From: Alangreenwoodia sp964438605
GTDB taxonomy: Bacteria; Bacillota; Clostridia; Peptostreptococcales; Anaerovoracaceae
Direction of reading: 5' to 3'
Assembly (NCBI GenBank): GCA_964438605.1
Contig: CAYTKT010000006.1
Coordinates: forward strand, 1-64,000
Length of the DNA stretch: 64,000 bases
Made by a program: the position numbers and the translations under genes. Position 1 is the first letter of the stretch, and the number at the start of each line of letters is the position of its first letter. Below the pieces are notes generated by a model. It was not told the origin of the DNA, made no database searches, and worked only from the letters and a program-made list of their open reading frames with translations. Of this stretch, positions 1 to 8,066 are shown in pieces.

Positions 1-217
1 TTTCTATGGATCTTTCAATGTTCAAGTGTTCAAGTTGATTTTACAATTCGCAAAATTAAAAAGAGATAAAACGAAGTGAGATGGTGAAGGAAGACACAGG
101 GAGAGGTAAAGCGGCGCTGGCAAAAGAATCGGAATGGAAACGAAAAGATGAGGCGTGGCAGGAGTTTCAGGGATAAAAATGCTGGCATTTAAAGCGTATG
201 TAGCGTTTTATGAAGAT

Positions 218-266
218 GCACGAAGAACCGGCGCGGGGAGCGCCGGTTCTTCGTGCGCATATTTTT
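218..266 (+). terminator. Strong intrinsic terminator
   Basis: Perfect 17-bp stem (218-234 with 240-256) around a 5-nt loop, followed by a T-rich stretch at 260-266. It ends transcription from a gene left of the window and separates it from the yqfD remnant. Bases 1-217 hold no reading frame that I recognise. Confidence 0.85.
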
Positions 267-402
267 TGGTTTGCTGGATATAAAACGGCGTTTTTGCGCA
301 TATAGTTTAAGACAGGTAAAATTTTTTTGAAGCCAGTTTTGTTTTTGAAGAAAAATTGTTGATATGGAGCGTAATGAAAGATGATGAGAAATCACAGATC
401 AT

Positions 403-783
403 GTGCGTGGAACTGCTTTAGGCAAGTATATGGGGACCGGTGCGCAGCTGATCAGTTCGGGCCTGGTCGCGGATAACCGTACTTACGACGAATCCCGCGA
501 CGATATGGTTAAATACGTTCATGCGGAGGGCGAGGTTTTGGCGGTCGTAATTTACAAACTGGAAACGCAGTTTGACAAGAAAAAATTTACCGAAGAACGG
601 GCGCGGGAGGCGGCCGAAAGCGCTGTCCGGAAGTATGTCAGGGAAAAAATTCCCCAAATGATAGAAATTCTGAAGAAAGATTTGAAGTTTACGGAAGAAG
701 AAAATATAATAAAATGTAGAATTACACTTGAAGTGTCTGAAAATATAGGAATAGAAAAGGAGACTGAATTTGCAGGAACGTGA
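403..783 (+). pseudogene. yqfD: C-terminal remnant of sporulation protein YqfD
   Basis: This 126-codon frame resembles only the C-terminal part of YqfD, a sporulation membrane protein of about 390-400 residues usually encoded just before phoH. Visible similarities are a G-x-Q-L-(I/V)-S-S-G-L-V segment, a H-A-E-G-E-V-L strand, an E-E-R-A-x-E-A-A helix and the terminal E-(V/N)-x-E-N-I-G. The N-terminal domain and membrane segment are absent: in-frame stops lie at 382-387 and a terminator sits at 218-266. The part between the two conserved blocks also looks shortened. Only a GTG (403) or an internal ATG (430) is available as start. The frame ends 14 nt inside phoH. I infer a 5'-deleted gene; a very divergent short functional version cannot be excluded. 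Confidence 0.6.
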
Positions 784-1765
784 GGCAGGCAGAAATGAAG
801 CGAGAGTAACGATTGAAGACGCCCAGAAAAATGTGATGTTGTTTGGCAGCGGAGACGGTAATCTCGAAAAGATATGCGAGGCGTTTGACGTCGGTGTCGT
901 TCAGCGTGGAGACGAAATTATCATCAGGGGCGGCGATACGGAAAAGGCAAAAAATTCTATTTTGGACTTCTTGTGGATGCTCGACCGCGGTGAGGAGTTG
1001 GACGAGCAGAAGACGGAGTATGTAATCTCGCTGAACCGGGAGGGACTGTCTTACAGAAAAAGCAGTCTTGGAAACGACATTATCTGTTTTACGCACAGAG
1101 GAAAGCCGATCCGGGCTAAAACGCTGGGACAAGCAGCTTATGTCAAAAGTATACGCGAAAACGACATTGTGTTCGGAATCGGGCCGGCGGGAACGGGAAA
1201 GACGTATCTGGCGGTTGCTCTGGCCGTTCACGCGTTTAAACATAAGGAAGTGGAAAAGATCATTCTGGCCAGACCGGCGGTGGAGGCCGGAGAGAGTCTG
1301 GGGTTTTTGCCGGGTGATCTTCAGGAGAAAGTGGATCCGTATCTCAGGCCGCTGTATGATGCGCTTTACGATGTTCTTGGAAGGGATTCGGCGCTGCGGC
1401 TGAAGGAAAAGGAGACGATTGAAGTCGTGCCTCTTGCGTATATGAGAGGCAGAACACTTGATAATTCATTTATTATTCTCGATGAGGCGCAGAACACGAC
1501 GCGGGAGCAGATGAAGATGTTTCTGACGAGGCTTGGATTCGGCTCGAAGGCCGTCGTAACGGGGGATATTACGCAGATCGACTTGCCGAAGAAAAAGTCG
1601 TCGGGGCTGCGGGACGCGGAGCGTGTGCTCAAGGGAGTAAAGGGGATCGATTTTTCTTATCTGCACGCCGGTGACGTAGTGCGTCACCCGCTGGTCAAAC
1701 GGATTATCGATGCTTATGAAAAGTATGATGAAAAGGAAGAAGAACAGCGTGGAAATAATCTTTGA
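770..1765 (+). CDS. phoH: PhoH-family ATPase
   Basis: Cytoplasmic P-loop ATPase of the PhoH/PhoL type, a putative RNA-associated NTPase that normally forms an operon with ybeY and era, as here. The 331-residue product has the family length. An N-terminal KH-like region (about 15-75) precedes the ATPase core, with Walker A GPAGTGKT at 138-145, Walker B FIILDE at 234-239 and the motif TGDITQID at 264-271. The start is a TTG at 770 behind an AAGGAG ribosome site at 757-762. The gene begins inside the yqfD remnant and its end overlaps ybeY by 17 nt, which suggests translational coupling. Confidence 0.95.
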   Translation: MQEREAGRNEARVTIEDAQKNVMLFGSGDGNLEKICEAFDVGVVQRGDEIIIRGGDTEKAKNSILDFLWMLDRGEELDEQKTEYVISLNREGLSYRKSSLGNDIICFTHRGKPIRAKTLGQAAYVKSIRENDIVFGIGPAGTGKTYLAVALAVHAFKHKEVEKIILARPAVEAGESLGFLPGDLQEKVDPYLRPLYDALYDVLGRDSALRLKEKETIEVVPLAYMRGRTLDNSFIILDEAQNTTREQMKMFLTRLGFGSKAVVTGDITQIDLPKKKSSGLRDAERVLKGVKGIDFSYLHAGDVVRHPLVKRIIDAYEKYDEKEEEQRGNNL

Positions 1766-2228
1766 CGAAGAACTAAAAGAAAGCGGTGGATTACCGGAAG
1801 AGACGGCTGACCTCATGACCAGGGCGGCGGAAATCTGTGTGTCAGGAGAAGGGCTTGATCCTGCATTGTGTGAGGTAAGTTTTACGTTTGCCGGCCCGGA
1901 TGAAATGAAATCGCTGAACGCGGCGTATCGTCAGAAAGATGCGGTGACGGACGTGCTGTCGTTTCCGCAGTATGATGATTTTGATTATCTGGAAAACGAG
2001 GAAGAAATCTGTTTGGGCGACGTTGTAATCTGTGAGGATGTGGCGCGCCGTCAGGCTGAGGAATACGGCCATTCTTACGAGCGGGAACTCGTTTATCTGT
2101 TTGTTCACAGTGTTCTTCATCTGCTTGGGTACGATCATATGGAAGACGAAGAAAAGGCGAAGATGCGTGCCAGGGAAGAAGAAGTGATGAAACGTATCGG
2201 ATTGAGCCGCGCATCGGCCGGCGCGTGA
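1749..2228 (+). CDS. ybeY: Endoribonuclease YbeY (16S rRNA maturation)
   Basis: Single-strand-specific metallo-endoribonuclease acting in 16S rRNA 3'-end maturation and ribosome quality control. The zinc site H-x3-H-x5-H is visible in HSVLHLLGYDH, with the family segment A-V-T-D-V-L-S-F-P near the middle. I prefer the GTG at 1749, which lies 10-15 nt after an AAGGAAG sequence and gives 159 residues, the usual family length. The in-frame ATGs at 1710 and 1728 would add a lysine-rich N-terminus that only reflects overlap with phoH. It is the second gene of the phoH-ybeY-era cluster. Confidence 0.93.
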   Translation: MEIIFDEELKESGGLPEETADLMTRAAEICVSGEGLDPALCEVSFTFAGPDEMKSLNAAYRQKDAVTDVLSFPQYDDFDYLENEEEICLGDVVICEDVARRQAEEYGHSYERELVYLFVHSVLHLLGYDHMEDEEKAKMRAREEEVMKRIGLSRASAGA

Positions 2229-2662
2229 GCGCGAGCGTTGCAGAGTAACAAATAAAAACGGATATGTTTTTTGCAGACGGTGTGTAAGCGTAGGATGAGA
2301 TGCAGACGCGGGCCGGGGCCTCGCAACAGAAAACAAAGGTGAATAGTTTTTTCGAGCCGGCGCGTGAGCGGACCGATGTGCAGGAGAAATGTCGAGATGC
2401 GAACATGGGCGTTAGTGTGATCCAGTCAGAAGGTAGAGAGCAAAAGAAAATAATATAAAACGATACAAAACAATGAAAACTGTTAAAAAATGGTAGAATA
2501 GATGCCAATGAAAATTGTTTAAAATTATTTTCGGCGGGTCAGGCCAGAGCGGCATAAACGGATAACGGACGGCAGACGGCGCACAGAAAAAAGCAGACAG
2601 ATAGGAACGGGAACAGTCGCGGGAAAGGCGGAAAGCGCAGAGAAGGCAGAGGAATTTATAAT
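2229..2662 (+). other. 434-bp spacer between ybeY and era
   Basis: No plus-strand frame of useful length and no RNA gene recognised. In many Firmicutes dgkA (diacylglycerol/undecaprenol kinase) and cdd (cytidine deaminase) lie between ybeY and era. Neither is here, and I see no convincing remnant. A weak TAGAAT box (2494-2499) is the only promoter-like sequence noted. Confidence 0.5.
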
Positions 2663-3550
2663 ATGAAATCAGGTTTTGTAGGAATTATCGGGCGGCCGAA
2701 TGTGGGAAAATCAACGCTGCTCAACGCAATAATCGGGGAAAAAGTGGCGATTACATCGAGCAAGGCGCAGACGACGCGAAACGCGATCCGGGGGATTTAC
2801 ACGGATGACGAGTATCAGATTGTATTCATTGATACGCCGGGAATCCACAAGCCGAGGAACAAACTGGGAACTTATCTGATCAATACAGCGCGTTCTACGC
2901 TCAAGGAGGTGGATGTGATTCTGTTTCTCGTTGACGAAAAGCTGTCGGCGGGGCCGGGCAACCGATATATTATGCAACTTCTTGAAAAGGTTCCGAATAC
3001 GCCGAAAATTCTATTGATCAACAAGACAGATCTGATCGGTCCGGAGGAGTTTCGGGAGATTTACGAGGAGTACGATGCCAGCGGGATTTTTCATGAGATT
3101 ATCGGCGTTAGTGCGCTGAAGGGACAGAATACGGATATCTGTGTTGAAAAAATCAAGCCGTATATCAATGAAGGGCCGATGTATTTTCCTCGTGATATGT
3201 TTACGGATAATCCGATGCGCTTTCTCGTCGCTGAAATTATCCGTGAGAAGGCGCTGCTCTATCTGAAAGACGAGGTGCCTCATGGAATAGCCGTGGAAAT
3301 CGAGCAGTTTGAAGAAGAGGAAACATGTACGGATATCAGCGCTGTGATTTACTGCGAGAAGGAGTCTCACAAGAGAATTATTATCGGCAAGCAGGGCAAG
3401 AAGCTGAAAGGAATCGGCAAGGCGGCCCGTCTTGAGATGGAGCCGTTAATCGGATCTAAGGTTTTTTTAAAGCTTTGGGTCAAGGTCAAGGAAAACTGGC
3501 GTGAAAGCGATATTGCCGTCAGCAATTTCGGATATAAAAACGAGAATTGA
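2663..3550 (+). CDS. era: GTPase Era
   Basis: Essential Ras-like GTPase that binds the 3' end of 16S rRNA and assists 30S subunit assembly. The 295-residue product shows G1 GRPNVGKST (10-18), G3 DTPGIHKP (about 59-66) and G4 NKTD (about 120-123). A C-terminal type II KH domain carries the loop GKQGKKLKGIGKAAR, which binds rRNA. Length and order match the family. The ATG at 2663 follows an AGAGGA sequence. It shares its pathway with ybeY and phoH upstream and lies about 190 bp before recO. Confidence 0.97.
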   Translation: MKSGFVGIIGRPNVGKSTLLNAIIGEKVAITSSKAQTTRNAIRGIYTDDEYQIVFIDTPGIHKPRNKLGTYLINTARSTLKEVDVILFLVDEKLSAGPGNRYIMQLLEKVPNTPKILLINKTDLIGPEEFREIYEEYDASGIFHEIIGVSALKGQNTDICVEKIKPYINEGPMYFPRDMFTDNPMRFLVAEIIREKALLYLKDEVPHGIAVEIEQFEEEETCTDISAVIYCEKESHKRIIIGKQGKKLKGIGKAARLEMEPLIGSKVFLKLWVKVKENWRESDIAVSNFGYKNEN

Positions 3551-3742
3551 CGGAAAGAATAAGTTAAGCGGTGGAAACAGTTTGAAAAGCTGTCCGGTGC
3601 GAAAATCGGCTGCATGTTGACGCAGACGATTTTGAAAGCAGGCGGCGGAGACGTTTGATGCGGCGGGACGTCTGGCATATTGCAGGAGAAATTGTATATT
3701 AAAGAGAAAGCGAAGTTAACGTGACAAAGGCGGCGGTAAGTT

Positions 3743-4495
3743 ATGGTAACTGATACGGACGGCATTATTTTGCGGCAGACGAGGCTGCCGGATGAACGGC
3801 GGATGATCGTTCTCTTTACACGGAAGTTCGGGAAAATCAGTGCGGGGACGAGTATCAGGCTCAATGGGAAAAACAAGTCGGCACTGGCGCTCCGCGTGTT
3901 TACTCACGGGCGCTACGAGCTGTTTTTCGGCGGCAAGAGCTGCAATATCAATGCGGCGGAAACGATTGACAGTTATTACAGGCTTGGTGAGGACATCGAC
4001 AAGTATATGCTGGCTTCATATATTCTCGAATATACGGACCGCCTTCTCGGAGAAAATCAGCCGAACGAGCAGCTTTTTGGAATGCTTCTTGAATTTATGG
4101 CGATGCTTGAGCGGCGGAAAAGCAAGCCGGAATCACTGGCTCTGATTTATCAGTGGAAAGCTCTCGGCGCGTGCGGCTATATGCCTCAGCTCGACAGTTG
4201 TGTCAGGTGCGGCGCCGCTGTTTCGGATTTCCGCCAGGGAGCGTTTTCTGTTGTTGACGGCGGCCTGATCTGCGGGGAATGTAAAAATTCCCGGAGTGTC
4301 AACAAAAGTTTGCTTTACAGTCCGAAATTTGATATAATTCAAATATTAAAATCTATTCGAGATAAAAAAATCAGCGCGTTTGAGAATCTTGCTCTCAGCG
4401 ATGAGGTTTACGGCGTTATGAGGTCGATGGTTAAAGATTACATATCCTATCATCTGGATATCAATAAGCTTAAAAGTGAAACCTATTTGATGTAA
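3743..4495 (+). CDS. recO: DNA repair protein RecO
   Basis: Recombination mediator that loads RecA onto SSB-coated DNA together with RecR (RecFOR pathway). The 250-residue protein has the N-terminal OB-fold start (D-G-I-I-L-R-Q-T-R-L-P-D-E), a helical middle and a zinc finger with CVRC and CGEC pairs near residues 153 and 178. Start ATG 3743 follows an AAGGCGG site. The era-recO-DUF4342-glyS order is familiar in Clostridia, and the gene lies 17 bp before the DUF4342 gene, so they are probably co-transcribed. Confidence 0.93.
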   Translation: MVTDTDGIILRQTRLPDERRMIVLFTRKFGKISAGTSIRLNGKNKSALALRVFTHGRYELFFGGKSCNINAAETIDSYYRLGEDIDKYMLASYILEYTDRLLGENQPNEQLFGMLLEFMAMLERRKSKPESLALIYQWKALGACGYMPQLDSCVRCGAAVSDFRQGAFSVVDGGLICGECKNSRSVNKSLLYSPKFDIIQILKSIRDKKISAFENLALSDEVYGVMRSMVKDYISYHLDINKLKSETYLM

Positions 4496-4512
4496 AAGGG
4501 TGGTGTTGTATT

Positions 4513-5628
4513 ATGGAAATTACACTCGAAAAGATTGAGCTCGTAAAGGATCGTACAGGTGTCAGTTACGCGGAAGCGAAACAGGCGCTGGAAGAAAAAG
4601 ATGGCAGCGTGATCGATGCGATCATTCTGCTTGAGGAACGGATTGATATTGTTCCGAAGACGAAAGCCGGGGAACAGGCTTCTCAGATTGTAGAGAAGAT
4701 CAAGCAAACGGTGAAGAAAGGAAACATTTCAAGGATTGTTGTTAAAAAGAATGACGATGTAATTCTGAATATCCCGGTCAACGTGGGAATTCTTGGCGTT
4801 ATTTTTATCCCGTGGGTTACAGTGATTTCTATTGTGGCGGCACTGGGTACGAAGTGTTCTATTCAGCTTGTTAAGGTTGACGGCGCGGTCGTTGATCTTA
4901 GCGGTAAGGCGGTTGAAACGTTTGAAGACGTCAAGTCGAATTATTCTGTAATTGCTGACGATTTGAAGGAAAAGGGCAGCGAGGCGCTTTCTCAGATGAA
5001 GGAAAAGGCCTCCTCTGTGATGAACAGGGTCAGACGCGATTCCTTTGAATCGGATGACGATTATTTCAATTTTGATGATTTTGATGACAGCGTTTTTGGC
5101 GAGCAGTCTGATTTTTCAGATGCCGGAAGCAAGACGGCTGAAGCAGTGGACGGTTTAAAGGAAAAAGCCGGAGAGCTGGCGCATGATACGGCTGACAAGG
5201 CTACGGAAATGAAGGAAAAGACAGAGGATCTGATTCATAGGGCGGCTGAAAAGACCACAGACATGAAGGAAAAGACTGTCGAAAAAACTGCCGGGGTAAA
5301 GGGAAAAGTGGAAGAACTGGCTCATGAAGCTGCAGAGAAGGCGGCAGGCATGAAGGATAAAGCTGAAAATCTGGTACACAAAGCGGCAGAAAGTGCGGAC
5401 GACGTGAAGGATGCAGTCGCTGAAAAGTTGGAAGAAGGAAAAGAGTTGGCAGAACAGGTTGCGGAAAACGCAGCTGAAAAGGCAGAAAATGCGGCTGATC
5501 AGGCAGAGGAGAGCCTGGAAAAAGCGTCTGATAATCTCAGAGATAAAATCGACGAAGCGGATGAGCGCTTTGAGGAAACGATTGAGGATTACAAGGCGAA
5601 ACGGAGCAGATTCAGATTTTTTGAATGA
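4513..5628 (+). CDS. DUF4342-type protein with long LEA-like helical repeat tail
   Basis: 371-residue protein. Residues 1-45 form a UBA-like helical unit (L-V-K-D-R-T-G-V-S-Y-A-E-A-K). Residues about 60-125 match the DUF4342 pattern, with a hydrophobic stretch (I-P-V-N-V-G-I-L-G-V-I-F-I-P-W-V) that may insert in or lie on the membrane. From about residue 210 to the end it is Ala/Glu/Lys-rich, with repeating pieces such as MKEKTEDLIHRAAEK, MKEKTVEKT and MKDKAENLVHKAAE. These resemble LEA/apolipoprotein amphipathic repeats and predict a long helix or coiled coil. The family is usually nearer 100-200 residues, so the tail is an extension. Function unknown; envelope stress or membrane surface binding is only a guess. 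A 300-bp spacer (5629-5928) follows with nothing recognised. Confidence 0.75.
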   Translation: MEITLEKIELVKDRTGVSYAEAKQALEEKDGSVIDAIILLEERIDIVPKTKAGEQASQIVEKIKQTVKKGNISRIVVKKNDDVILNIPVNVGILGVIFIPWVTVISIVAALGTKCSIQLVKVDGAVVDLSGKAVETFEDVKSNYSVIADDLKEKGSEALSQMKEKASSVMNRVRRDSFESDDDYFNFDDFDDSVFGEQSDFSDAGSKTAEAVDGLKEKAGELAHDTADKATEMKEKTEDLIHRAAEKTTDMKEKTVEKTAGVKGKVEELAHEAAEKAAGMKDKAENLVHKAAESADDVKDAVAEKLEEGKELAEQVAENAAEKAENAADQAEESLEKASDNLRDKIDEADERFEETIEDYKAKRSRFRFFE

Positions 5629-5928
5629 TTCGGGAGCCGGAAACTGTTCAGGCGTCTGCGGAATGAAAAATGCGAAACCGTTGGCCAGGATGGTCCGAAA
5701 AAACGGAACTGTCAGACGGTTGTTTGCCGAGGGCAATCGTTTGATGGCGCGGTACGGGGATGAACCCGGCTGGGGTTGCCTGGCCGGGGCAACAGTCCGG
5801 CGCGCAGGCCAATCTGGAGATAAAAATACCATCCGGACATTGTGAAATCTTTCATTTTTTGAGGATTGAGCGCTGTCCGTGTGGTGTTTTGTCATAAAAA
5901 TTTTACATACAGGGAGATTTAAATAAAA

Positions 5929-7344
5929 ATGAGCAGTAAGGTTCAACACAGAGAATATTCCATGGATAAAATCGTTTCTCTGGCAAAATCCAGAGGATTT
6001 ATTTTTCCTGGCTCTGAAATTTACGGAGGTCTGGCGAATACCTGGGATTACGGTCCGGTTGGAGTAGAACTCAAGAATAATGTCAAGGCGGCATGGCGAA
6101 AGAAGTTTATTCAGGAATCGAAATATAACGTCGGACTGGATGCGGCGATTCTGATGAATCCGAGGACTTGGGAAGCATCTGGTCATGTGGGAAATTTCAA
6201 CGACCCGCAGGTTGACTGCCGTGTTTGCCACGAGCGTTTTCGCGCCGATAAGTTGATCGAGGATTATTTTGACCGGCACGGTATCGATCAGGTGGCCGAC
6301 GGCTGGTCGAACGAGCAGATGGAAACGTTTATGGCGGAAAAGAAGATTAAATGTCCGACATGCGGCAGCACTGATTTTACGCCAATCCGTCAGTTCAACC
6401 TGATGTTCAAGACGTTCCAGGGCGTTACCGAGGATAGTACTGCTCAGATTTATCTCAGGCCGGAAACAGCGCAGGGCATTTTCGTCAATTTTAAAAATGT
6501 TCAGCGCAGTGCGAGAAAAAAGCTGCCTTTCGGCATCGCTCAGGTGGGCAAGGCCTTCAGAAACGAGATTACGCCGGGAAATTTTACGTTCCGTACCAGA
6601 GAATTTGAGCAGATGGAGCTCGAATTTTTCTGTGCGCCGGGTACCGATATGGAGTGGTTTGATTACTGGCGCAGTTTCTGTCCGCAGTTTCTCAGAGATC
6701 TGGGCATCAGCGATGAGCATATGCGCCTGAGGGATCACGCACCGGAGGAACTTTCGCATTACAGCAAGGCGACAACTGATATTGAGTATCTGTTTCCGTT
6801 TGGCTGGGGTGAGCTTTGGGGAATCGCTCACAGGTCTGATTACGATTTGAGGCAGCATCAGGAATTTTCCGGTCAGGATATGACGTATCAAGATCCTGTT
6901 ACAAATGAAAAGTTTATTCCGTATTGTATCGAGCCATCTCTCGGTGCGGACAGAGTTACGCTGGCGTTCCTGATTGAAGCTTACGACGAAGAAACTGTTG
7001 TCGGAGCAAATGGCAAGGAGGATACCAGATCTGTAATGCATTTTCATCCGGCTCTGGCGCCGTATAAGGCGGCCGTTCTGCCGTTGACGAAAAAGCAGGC
7101 GGAGAAGGCGGAAACTTTTCGTGATGAACTTGCAAAATATTTTAGCGTTGATTATGATCTGCCGGGCAGTATCGGCAAACGTTACAGACGCCAGGACGAA
7201 ATCGGAACGCCGTTTTGCGTCACGCTTGATCCGGATACGGAAAATGACGGCTGTGTAACGATACGTGACCGGGATACGATGGAGCAGATTCGTATTCCGA
7301 TGGCACAGGTGAAGGACTATATTGCGGAAAAACTGATTTTTTAA
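5929..7344 (+). CDS. glyS: Glycyl-tRNA synthetase (homodimeric type)
   Basis: Class II aminoacyl-tRNA synthetase charging tRNA-Gly. It is the single-chain dimeric form found in many Firmicutes, archaea and eukaryotes, not the alpha2-beta2 bacterial type. The 471-residue sequence starts with the typical KIVSLAKSRGFIFPGSEIYGG-like block and has a zinc-binding insertion with CRVC and CPTC pairs. Motif 2 is FRNEITPGNFTFRTREF, motif 3 ends in G-A-D-R-V, and an anticodon-binding domain follows from about residue 370. No T-box leader is visible in the 300 bp upstream. The gene is followed after 10 bp by a truncated tepA. Confidence 0.96.
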   Translation: MSSKVQHREYSMDKIVSLAKSRGFIFPGSEIYGGLANTWDYGPVGVELKNNVKAAWRKKFIQESKYNVGLDAAILMNPRTWEASGHVGNFNDPQVDCRVCHERFRADKLIEDYFDRHGIDQVADGWSNEQMETFMAEKKIKCPTCGSTDFTPIRQFNLMFKTFQGVTEDSTAQIYLRPETAQGIFVNFKNVQRSARKKLPFGIAQVGKAFRNEITPGNFTFRTREFEQMELEFFCAPGTDMEWFDYWRSFCPQFLRDLGISDEHMRLRDHAPEELSHYSKATTDIEYLFPFGWGELWGIAHRSDYDLRQHQEFSGQDMTYQDPVTNEKFIPYCIEPSLGADRVTLAFLIEAYDEETVVGANGKEDTRSVMHFHPALAPYKAAVLPLTKKQAEKAETFRDELAKYFSVDYDLPGSIGKRYRRQDEIGTPFCVTLDPDTENDGCVTIRDRDTMEQIRIPMAQVKDYIAEKLIF

Positions 7345-7354
7345 AGCGGAACGT

Positions 7355-7727
7355 ATGGAAATGCCGGGCGGCGGCCACAGCATCGGAATTCCACTGGCGA
7401 CAGCGGCGAATTACTCTTTTATCACACCGAGTGCGACGATGACGCTTCATCCGATCAGGACGAATGGTCTTGTGATCGGTGCGGAGCAGACTTATGAACA
7501 TTTTCGCAGAATGCAGGAGCGCATCACTGATTTTATCGTCAGGACATCGGCAGCGCAACAGGAACAGCTTAATCTGTTGATGAGCGCGAAAAAATGATAT
7601 GGCGAATGATCTGGGTACGATTCTCTGCGGCGAGGAAGCCGTCAGAATCGGGTTGATCGATCAGGTGGGCGGCCTTTCGGAAGCACTTCAAAAACTCAGA
7701 GAAATGGCGGCCGGACAGCGATGTTAA
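7355..7727 (+). pseudogene. tepA: Truncated, frameshifted TepA (ClpP-like protease)
   Basis: Remnant of TepA, a ClpP/SppA-superfamily serine protease of Firmicutes of about 240 residues. Codons from 7355 encode GGGHSIG (nucleophile Ser), then A-T-M-T-L-H-P-I-R and M-Q-E-R-I, all typical of TepA. The frame stops at 7595-7597 in an A-rich run. One frame over, the homology continues (N-D-M-A-N-D-L-G-T-I-L-C-G-E-E-A-V, then G-L-I-D-Q-V-G-G-L) to a stop at 7725-7727. The whole N-terminal half, with the substrate-binding strands, is missing because the fragment begins 10 bp after glyS. The frameshift could be a sequencing slip at the A-run, but the 5' deletion could not. Confidence 0.82.
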
Positions 7728-8066
7728 AAAGCAGACGGGTGGAATTGCGACAAGCCCAAAGCAGGTTTGAGCGAAGTTCTGCTAGAGTTATCAAAGTCGG
7801 CAATGAGGGAAAGTTTTGAGGGCGTGGTCATGTCTATCTGTTAAAAAGGGCGGCTTGACAGAGATCGGAGATCTCTAAAACGAAGCGCAGATGGAAATTC
7901 TAAAAACGCGGAGTGTGTGTGCCTGCCAAAAAGACGGCTTGCCAAAAAAGTTGAAATTGGCGGTCAGATGGAAATTCTGATGGTGCGGCCAGGCGGAAAT
8001 GTTAGAATTGTATAATAAAGAAGGCTTGATTTTAATAAGAATTACAATATTTGGAGGATGATTGAG
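7728..8066 (+). other. Spacer before pyruvate carboxylase
   Basis: No gene recognised. It contains short internal direct repeats (CAGATGGAAATTCT occurs twice, near 7887 and 7966) and a TATAAT box at 8011-8016 without a good -35 hexamer. Probably a decayed spacer that also carries the pyc promoter. Confidence 0.4.

Noticed and set aside
5629..5928. T-box or glycine riboswitch before glyS
   Set aside because: No T-box consensus (GGTGG-ACCGCG-type) and no glycine aptamer core could be found in the leader.
5155..7383. Very long (742-codon) open frame on the minus strand opposite DUF4342 and glyS
   Set aside because: It is antisense to two clearly conserved genes, has no recognisable domain, and arises from codon bias of the plus-strand genes.
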